This document shows, one piece after another, positions 1 through 3,293 of a DNA stretch of 6,056 nt. Positions within the stretch are counted from its first letter, which is position 1. Every line of letters begins with the position of its first letter. Made by a program: the position numbers and the translations under genes. Under the pieces are notes generated by a model. That model was given only the letters and a program-made list of their open reading frames with translations. It had not been told where the DNA came from and made no database searches. Origin of the DNA: Candidatus Cloacimonadota bacterium (GTDB taxonomy: Bacteria; Cloacimonadota; Cloacimonadia; JGIOTU-2); contig JACNJG010000031.1 of the NCBI GenBank assembly GCA_014382685.1, positions 1 to 6,056 on the forward strand. Direction: 5' to 3'.

Positions 1-260
1 CCCTGCATGGGATCAAATTCCGAAGGTTGACGAACAGGAGTTGGAGGTTCGAGAGTAGGACGGAAATCCTTTCCGATATCGTCAAGATGGAGTTTTTCTT
101 CTTCAGTGAGCCATATCGGGAGTTCGCCCGGATGTTCTTCATACCACTGTTCAGCATGAGGTATTTTAACACTATACATGCTTTCATTAATATTGGAATT
201 AGCTAAAAGGGCAGTTTGTAAACAGAGAAAGAAAATTGTGATTATAATGATTTTCTTCAT
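1..260 (-). CDS. Secreted agmatine deiminase / peptidyl-arginine deiminase-like protein, N-terminal part
   Basis: Reading the minus strand from the ATG at 260 gives an open frame of 86 codons that runs off the left edge. The first 20 residues are a classic Sec signal peptide: MKK, then a run of Ile/Phe/Leu, then a small-residue end at TALLA with cleavage predicted before Asn21. The cysteine inside the hydrophobic stretch does not sit in a proper lipobox, so a lipoprotein is unlikely. The mature part has an acidic pre-domain (LPIWLTEEEKLHLDDIGKDF), a Pro-rich linker, and ends with PVRQPSEFDPMQG. In the Porphyromonas-type arginine/agmatine deiminase family, an R..EF.PMQG segment of this kind opens the catalytic domain. 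The catalytic Cys/His/Asp residues lie outside the window, so the enzyme call rests on this short motif and the layout. A GAGGT ribosome site lies 6 bases before the ATG (minus-strand copy of 267-271). The protein would be exported and could hydrolyse arginine-derived substrates to the citrulline/carbamoyl form plus ammonia. The existence of the gene is near certain; the family is moderately likely. Confidence 0.68.
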   Translation of the reverse strand, partial: MKKIIIITIFFLCLQTALLANSNINESMYSVKIPHAEQWYEEHPGELPIWLTEEEKLHLDDIGKDFRPTLEPPTPVRQPSEFDPMQ

Positions 261-420
261 TAAGAGACCTCGTATAATATTTTTGATTTTGTTGGAAATT
301 CTTTGTTGTGATTTTTTTGTCAATCCTCTTATCGAATAAAAAACTTGCTTTTCAAAAACACTTTTTCATTTTCTTGCATACTGAAATTATCCATCAGAAT
401 AAAATAGATTGTTGAGTCGT
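261..420. promoter_or_regulatory. AT-rich divergent intergenic region between the secreted protein gene and the GtrA-like gene
   Basis: The two flanking genes point away from each other, so this 160-base stretch must hold the start signals of the left gene and probably those of the right gene. A minus-strand TTGACA (complement of 319-324) is present, but I see no good -10 box at the correct distance. On the plus strand, TTGCAT at 374-379 is followed 17 bases later only by the poor box GAATAA. The sequence is very rich in A and T, so such matches are cheap. I claim only that promoters are expected here, not their exact position. Confidence 0.35.
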
Positions 421-882
421 GTGAAAAAGAAATATTTAGAACCGAGTATATTTAAGCGTTTTATAAAATTTACTATAAGAGGTTTGATCGGAACAGCAGT
501 GGACACAGCTGTTCTGTGGGTTCTTACCACGTATGCGTTCAAGACCTATCTCACCAAATATCTACTTGCACCTTCCATATCTTTTGAGGTCGGCATACTC
601 GTGGGCTATGTTATCATATATTTTTGGATATGGAATCATCGGGTCCTCAACAATTTTAAAGATTTTATTCGACGAATCCCGAAGTATAATTTGGCGGTAT
701 TATTCTCTTTTGGAGTAAAGCTAATCCTGCTCAATGTAATACAGCAAATATTCCATTTCGAAGTTTTGATATGTAATTTGATAGCACTGTTCTTTTCTGG
801 TTTTATAAACTTTTTTACAAACGAAAAAATAGTTTTCAAAGAGAAAAAAACGGTGGTCGAAGATCTATACGAAAATCTGTAA
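421..882 (+). CDS. GtrA-like small multi-pass membrane protein
   Basis: This gene encodes 153 residues from the GTG at 421. The frame is open from the TTG at 409, and a TTG at 412 is also possible; none has a clear ribosome site. GTG was preferred because it is the stronger start codon and gives a basic start (KKKYLEPSIFKRFIKF) leading directly into the first membrane helix. Four hydrophobic segments are visible, roughly residues 17-37, 44-64, 88-107 and 114-133, with short basic loops between them. The pattern matches the GtrA/DPMS-like family: a KF.IRG.IGT.VDT opening, a WIWNHRVL motif after helix 2, and a closing INFFTNEKIVFKEKK after helix 4, where the family carries N-K-x-x-F repeats. 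Family members are thought to help move polyprenyl-linked sugars across the membrane for polysaccharide or teichoic acid decoration. No glycosyltransferase lies beside it here, so its substrate cannot be guessed. The C-terminal tail is hydrophilic and acidic. The family call is fairly safe; the role is inferred. Confidence 0.75.
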   Translation: MKKKYLEPSIFKRFIKFTIRGLIGTAVDTAVLWVLTTYAFKTYLTKYLLAPSISFEVGILVGYVIIYFWIWNHRVLNNFKDFIRRIPKYNLAVLFSFGVKLILLNVIQQIFHFEVLICNLIALFFSGFINFFTNEKIVFKEKKTVVEDLYENL

Positions 883-886
883 ATTA

Positions 887-919
887 TTAACCACGAAAGG
901 CACGAAAGACACGAAAAAT
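887..919 (+). repeat. Left inverted repeat: three CACGAAA units
   Basis: The unit CACGAAA appears three times, at 892-898, 901-907 and 910-916, spaced 9 bases apart and preceded by TTAAC at 887-891. Compared with the reverse complement of the right copy (1142-1172), the first 27 or so positions match except for three bases, two between the first and second units and one between the second and third. This is far more similarity than expected by chance in AT-rich DNA. Confidence 0.75.
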
Positions 920-1141
920 ATTTTCAAAGAAGGAAGTTATGCAATTCACAAGTGCTATTTTAAAAGTAATATGCATTGAAAAATGAGTTCATTTTCTTTG
1001 GAAGCAATATATAAAGAATATTTAGAAAAAAGTTAACTTTAAGAAAAATTCCTTTTATAAGTAAAATGTAGATTTGAAGATTGATTTTCGAGCTTCAATT
1101 TATTATTAAAATGAAGGTTAATACATTTTATCTTATATTTC

Positions 1142-1172
1142 TTTTCGTGTTTTTCGTGTATTTCGTGGTTAA
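1142..1172 (-). repeat. Right inverted repeat: three TTTCGTG units
   Basis: TTTCGTG appears at 1143-1149, 1152-1158 and 1161-1167, followed by GTTAA to 1172. It is the inverted partner of the array at 887-919, with the same 9-base spacing and the same outer TTAAC end. On the minus strand it translates to a repetitive H-E-x-H-E-K-H-E-K peptide, which is a by-product of the repeat and not a real protein. Confidence 0.75.
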
Positions 1173-1196
1173 AAAAAATTATATGTTGGAGATTTA

Positions 1197-1454
1197 GTGA
1201 ATGATCAAACAGCTCGTGTAGTCGTGTTTTCAACTCCGATGTGTTCGTGGTGCAGAAAAACCAAGGATTATCTAAGAAAACACAATATACGTTTTAAAGA
1301 TATTGATATAACAAGGGACCAAGCTGCAGCTCGCGATATGGTGCGCCGAACAGGGCAACAGGGAGTCCCTGTTATTATGATAAACAATCGTCCAATTGTC
1401 GGTTTTGATAAGAATAAAATAGACAGATTATTGGGAATTCAGGATAGAAGTTAA
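1197..1454 (+). CDS. Glutaredoxin-like / NrdH-type dithiol protein (CSWC active site)
   Basis: This 85-residue protein has a complete glutaredoxin fold in miniature: a first strand RVVVFSTP, the redox site C16-S-W-C19, a basic helix (RKTKDYLRKHNI), the strand FKDIDIT, then TGQQGVPVIMINNRPIVGFD. In the last segment V57-P58 is the cis-proline pair and G69-F70-D71 is the family's GFD turn. It reduces disulfides in the cytoplasm. CSWC differs from the CPYC of glutathione-linked glutaredoxins, and the size and GVPV...GFD layout resemble NrdH and YruB-type proteins, which are often reduced by thioredoxin reductase. The immediate downstream thioredoxin reductase gene supports that partnership but does not prove it. 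The start is GTG at 1197: a GGAG ribosome site at 1188-1191 lies 5 bases upstream, and the next in-frame ATG (codon 15) would remove the first strand. Possible substrates include ribonucleotide reductase or peroxidases; none is encoded in view. Confidence 0.88.
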   Translation: MNDQTARVVVFSTPMCSWCRKTKDYLRKHNIRFKDIDITRDQAAARDMVRRTGQQGVPVIMINNRPIVGFDKNKIDRLLGIQDRS

Positions 1455-1461
1455 AAATGAA

Positions 1462-1468
1462 AGGTGAT
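1462..1468 (+). promoter_or_regulatory. Ribosome binding site that decides the thioredoxin reductase start
   Basis: AGGTGAT is complementary over seven bases to the usual 3' end of 16S rRNA and ends 3 bases before the ATG at 1472. It lies inside the first codons of the longer alternative reading that begins at the ATG at 1457, which has no comparable site. This favours initiation at 1472. Confidence 0.6.
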
Positions 1469-1471
1469 AGC

Positions 1472-2401
1472 ATGTATGATCTCATAATTATTGGTGGCGG
1501 ACCCGCAGGACTTACCGCAGGACTGTACGCCGCAAGATACAAATTGAAAACAGTACTTATTGAGAAAGCTCCTTTTGCCGGCGGACAGCTCTTAAAAACA
1601 TCACATATTGAGAATTATCCGGGCTTTGATGAGCCAGTACTTGGATATGATCTTGCTACAAAAATGGAGAACCAGGCAGTTCGTTTTGGGCTTGAAGTGA
1701 AAAAAGAAACAATCACAAAGATCGAGTTTACAGATGAGAAAAAAAGCGTCTATACAGAAGAAAATGAATATCATGCGAAGACAGCAATAATCGCAACCGG
1801 CTCTCAACCAAGAATGCTTGGGATTCCGGGAGAAAAGGAATTTTACGGAAGGGGAGTTTCCTATTGCGGAACCTGCGATGCACCTTTCTTTAAGGACAAA
1901 GCCGTTGCTGTGATCGGTGGCGGAAATACAGCGATAGAGGAAGCTCTACACATCGCAAAATATGCATCAAAAGTATATATCATACATAGGAGAGACGAAC
2001 TCCGCGCAGATAAGATATGCCAGGATAAAGCTTTTGCTGAGGAAAAGATAAAATTTGTATGGGATTCAATTATCAAGTCCATCGATTTCCAGACTTCCAA
2101 AGAAAGAGAAATCACAGTTTTCAATAAAAAGACTGAGGAAGAAAGCAAAATAAAAGTTGACGGAGTTTTTGTTTTTGTTGGTTTGAATCCAAATACTGAA
2201 CTTTTCAAAGGACAGATCGATCTTACGAAAGATGGATTTGTTGCACAGAAGCCCGGAGAAGAAATGAAAACAAATATTGCAGGTGTGTTTGTAGCCGGTG
2301 ATGTGCGTGATAAAGAGTTAAGACAAATTGTCAATGCGGCTGGTGATGGCGCAGTTGCTGCATTTGAAGTGAATAAATTTTTAACAGAACATAATATTTA
2401 A
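1472..2401 (+). CDS. trxB: Thioredoxin reductase (NADPH), FAD flavoprotein
   Basis: This 309-residue protein is a full-length low-molecular-weight thioredoxin reductase. The FAD dinucleotide motif GGGPAG is at residues 8-13. GGQLLKT...IENYPGF follows, and ATG.QPR.LGIPGE closes the first FAD part. The redox-active disulfide is C132-G-T-C135-D, where many relatives have CATC. The NAD(P) motif GGGNTA is at 149-154, and HRRDELRA begins at 172; the paired arginines there are the known mark of NADPH preference. The C-terminal FAD segment FVAGDVRDKELRQIVNAAGDG is intact. The enzyme passes electrons from NADPH through FAD and the Cys pair to thioredoxin, and here perhaps also to the glutaredoxin-like protein. 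A longer start at 1457 would add MKGDS; 1472 is preferred because of the AGGTGAT ribosome site and because family members start at M-YDLIIIGGG. It is the second gene of a three-gene redox operon, 17 bases after its neighbour's stop codon. Confidence 0.96.
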   Translation: MYDLIIIGGGPAGLTAGLYAARYKLKTVLIEKAPFAGGQLLKTSHIENYPGFDEPVLGYDLATKMENQAVRFGLEVKKETITKIEFTDEKKSVYTEENEYHAKTAIIATGSQPRMLGIPGEKEFYGRGVSYCGTCDAPFFKDKAVAVIGGGNTAIEEALHIAKYASKVYIIHRRDELRADKICQDKAFAEEKIKFVWDSIIKSIDFQTSKEREITVFNKKTEEESKIKVDGVFVFVGLNPNTELFKGQIDLTKDGFVAQKPGEEMKTNIAGVFVAGDVRDKELRQIVNAAGDGAVAAFEVNKFLTEHNI

Positions 2402-2418
2402 AAAATAAGGAGTTAATA

Positions 2419-2736
2419 ATGGCGTTAGCGTTAACAGAAGAAAATTTCGACAAGATCGTGAATTCCGATAAAGTCGTTTTAGTTGATTTCTGGGCTGAAT
2501 GGTGTATGCCCTGCAAAATGATAGGTCCAATCGTTGAGGAACTTGCCAATGAAGTGGATACCGATAAGGTTACAATCACAAAATGTGATGTTGATACAGA
2601 ACGTAATATTGCAGTAAAATACAGCATTACAAGCATTCCCAGTATCCTCTTTTTCAAGGACGGAAAGGTCATGGATCAAGTCGTGGGTGCTGTCCCTAAA
2701 AAGATGCTTATCGACAAGATCAATGAATTAATATAA
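2419..2736 (+). CDS. trxA: Thioredoxin with variant WCMPC active site
   Basis: The gene encodes 105 residues, the normal size of thioredoxin 1. The order of elements is complete: an N-terminal helix (LTEENFDKIV), the central strand VVLVDFWAEW, the active site W28-C29-M30-P31-C32-K33, helix MIGPIVEELA, the strand VTITKCDVD, the cis-proline I73-P74 in TSIPS, and the closing strand-turn FFKDGKVMDQVVGAVPK. The canonical site is WCGPC. Here methionine replaces glycine at the position between the first Cys and the Pro, which can shift redox potential and substrate choice. There is one extra cysteine, C56. A strong AAGGAG ribosome site at 2406-2411 lies 7 bases before the ATG. The protein is a cytoplasmic general disulfide reductant, reduced by the reductase encoded 17 bases upstream. 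It is the last gene of the operon and is followed by an intrinsic terminator. Confidence 0.95.
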   Translation: MALALTEENFDKIVNSDKVVLVDFWAEWCMPCKMIGPIVEELANEVDTDKVTITKCDVDTERNIAVKYSITSIPSILFFKDGKVMDQVVGAVPKKMLIDKINELI

Positions 2737-2759
2737 TGTACTAACACTACAAATTTGTA
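2711..2759 (+). promoter_or_regulatory. Candidate promoter and palindromic operator for the [2Fe-2S]-ygfK operon
   Basis: A perfect TATAAT at 2732-2737 overlaps the thioredoxin stop codon. TCGACA at 2711-2716 is one base from the -35 consensus, but the 15-base spacing is short. Just downstream, 2748-2759 is a perfect 12-base palindrome (TACAAATTTGTA), placed where a repressor would cover the start of transcription. By chance roughly one or two 12-base palindromes are expected in a 6 kb window, so it is the arrangement, not the palindrome alone, that is suggestive. A transcript starting here would carry the terminator hairpin at 2760-2802 in its leader. Confidence 0.35.
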
Positions 2760-2802
2760 AAATCAACTCGGGAGCAAGTCTTCTGGGTTGATTTGCTTTT
2801 TT
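2760..2802 (+). terminator. Strong intrinsic terminator after trxA, directly upstream of the [2Fe-2S] gene
   Basis: AAATCAACTCGGGAG at 2760-2774 pairs with CTTCTGGGTTGATTT at 2780-2794 around a 5-base loop. The 15 pairs are all Watson-Crick except three G-U wobbles. GC then TTTTTT follows at 2795-2802. This is a textbook Rho-independent terminator for the thioredoxin operon. It is odd in ending only 8 bases before the next start codon. Confidence 0.85.
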
Positions 2803-2810
2803 AAATCAAA

Positions 2811-3281
2811 ATGAAAGAAATAACTTTTACACTAAATGATAAGAAGGTTTCTCTCACAACCGATCCGATGAAGCGCCTCATAGATGTTATCAGAGAAGAT
2901 TTCCGACTGACCGGTACAAAAGAGGGATGTGGTATTGGAGAGTGCGGTGCGTGTACTGTTATTATTGATAAAAAAGCAGTATGCTCATGTATGATGTTGG
3001 TCGGGCAGATTGAAGGAAAAGAAATCATCACAATTGAAGGTATTGAAAAGGATGGCGAGCTTTCTACTTTGCAGAAAAACTTCATCAAATACGGAGCTAT
3101 CCAATGCGGATTTTGCACTCCCGGTATGATAATGAGCGCGACAGCACTTCTTATGGAAAATCCCAATCCGACTGAAGATGAGATCCGCATCGCAATTTCC
3201 GGGAATCTATGCCGCTGTACCGGCTACGTGCAGATAATCGAAGCGATTCAAGCAACTGCAAATGAGTTGAAAGCTCAATAA
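2811..3281 (+). CDS. [2Fe-2S] iron-sulfur subunit of a molybdenum hydroxylase (xanthine dehydrogenase XdhC / CoxS type)
   Basis: This 156-residue protein matches the small electron-transfer subunit of the xanthine dehydrogenase / CO dehydrogenase family. The N-terminal plant-ferredoxin-like domain binds one cluster through C40, C45 and C48 (EGCGIGECGACT) and C60 (CSCMML). The C-terminal helical domain binds the second through C99 and C102 (QCGFCTPGM) and C134 and C136 (NLCRCTGY). Q98, next to the second cluster, is the residue that contacts the pterin cofactor in known structures. All eight ligands are present. Such subunits carry electrons from the molybdenum site to FAD, but neither the molybdopterin nor the FAD subunit gene is in view; they may lie to the right. 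Having ygfK immediately downstream points to a purine or related nitrogen heterocycle as substrate. The ATG at 2811 gives the usual family start (MKEITFTLND) yet has no ribosome site; only AT-rich sequence separates it from the terminator. Confidence 0.92.
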   Translation: MKEITFTLNDKKVSLTTDPMKRLIDVIREDFRLTGTKEGCGIGECGACTVIIDKKAVCSCMMLVGQIEGKEIITIEGIEKDGELSTLQKNFIKYGAIQCGFCTPGMIMSATALLMENPNPTEDEIRIAISGNLCRCTGYVQIIEAIQATANELKAQ

Positions 3282-3293
3282 TTCTCAAGTATT

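Larger units (their letters stand above)
887..1172. repeat. Gene-less 286-base cassette bounded by inverted CACGAAA-type repeats
   Basis: The stretch between the GtrA-like gene and the glutaredoxin gene contains no convincing coding region. It is framed by two inverted copies of an array starting TTAACCACGAAA. The left copy begins 4 bases after the GtrA-like stop codon and the right copy ends 24 bases before the glutaredoxin start. The interior (about 920-1140) is extremely AT-rich, with stop codons in all frames apart from short chance openings, and includes a 12-base palindrome AAAGTTAACTTT at 1029-1040. Arrays of CACGAA-type units are known in many uncultured bacterial genomes, commonly beside small accessory genes such as GxxExxY or four-helix-bundle proteins; that is general recollection, not something shown here. 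The best reading is a decayed or non-autonomous mobile cassette. I see no clear target-site duplication and no transposase. Confidence 0.6.

Noticed and set aside
273..278. Minus-strand TATTAT box ahead of the secreted protein gene
   Set aside because: Used as a -10 box it would place the transcription start within or next to the ribosome site, leaving almost no leader, and no -35 box lies at the right distance.
887..919. CRISPR array made of the CACGAAA units
   Set aside because: The units are only 7 bases with 2-base gaps, there are three on each side in inverted orientation, and there are no spacers or cas genes.
1029..1040. Perfect palindrome AAAGTTAACTTT
   Set aside because: A 12-base palindrome is expected once or twice by chance in this length, and it has no meaningful position relative to a promoter or gene start.
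1081..1109. TTGATT and TATTAA with 17-base spacing, a possible promoter for the glutaredoxin operon inside the repeat cassette
   Set aside because: Each box is only a 4 of 6 match, and the sequence is so AT-rich that such pairs arise by chance. It was not strong enough to list as a feature.
1039..1233. Minus-strand 64-residue reading frame with an HEIHEKHEKKY stretch
   Set aside because: It is produced by translating the right CACGAAA array and overlaps the glutaredoxin ribosome site and start. The composition is low-complexity and there is no ribosome site or domain.
1861..2334. 157-codon minus-strand open frame opposite trxB
   Set aside because: The plus strand here encodes the intact redox site and NADPH-binding motifs of thioredoxin reductase. 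The reverse frame has Ser/Phe-rich shadow composition.
2801..3190. Minus-strand frame opposite the [2Fe-2S] gene
   Set aside because: All eight cluster cysteines are in the plus-strand frame, and the reverse frame shows no motif.
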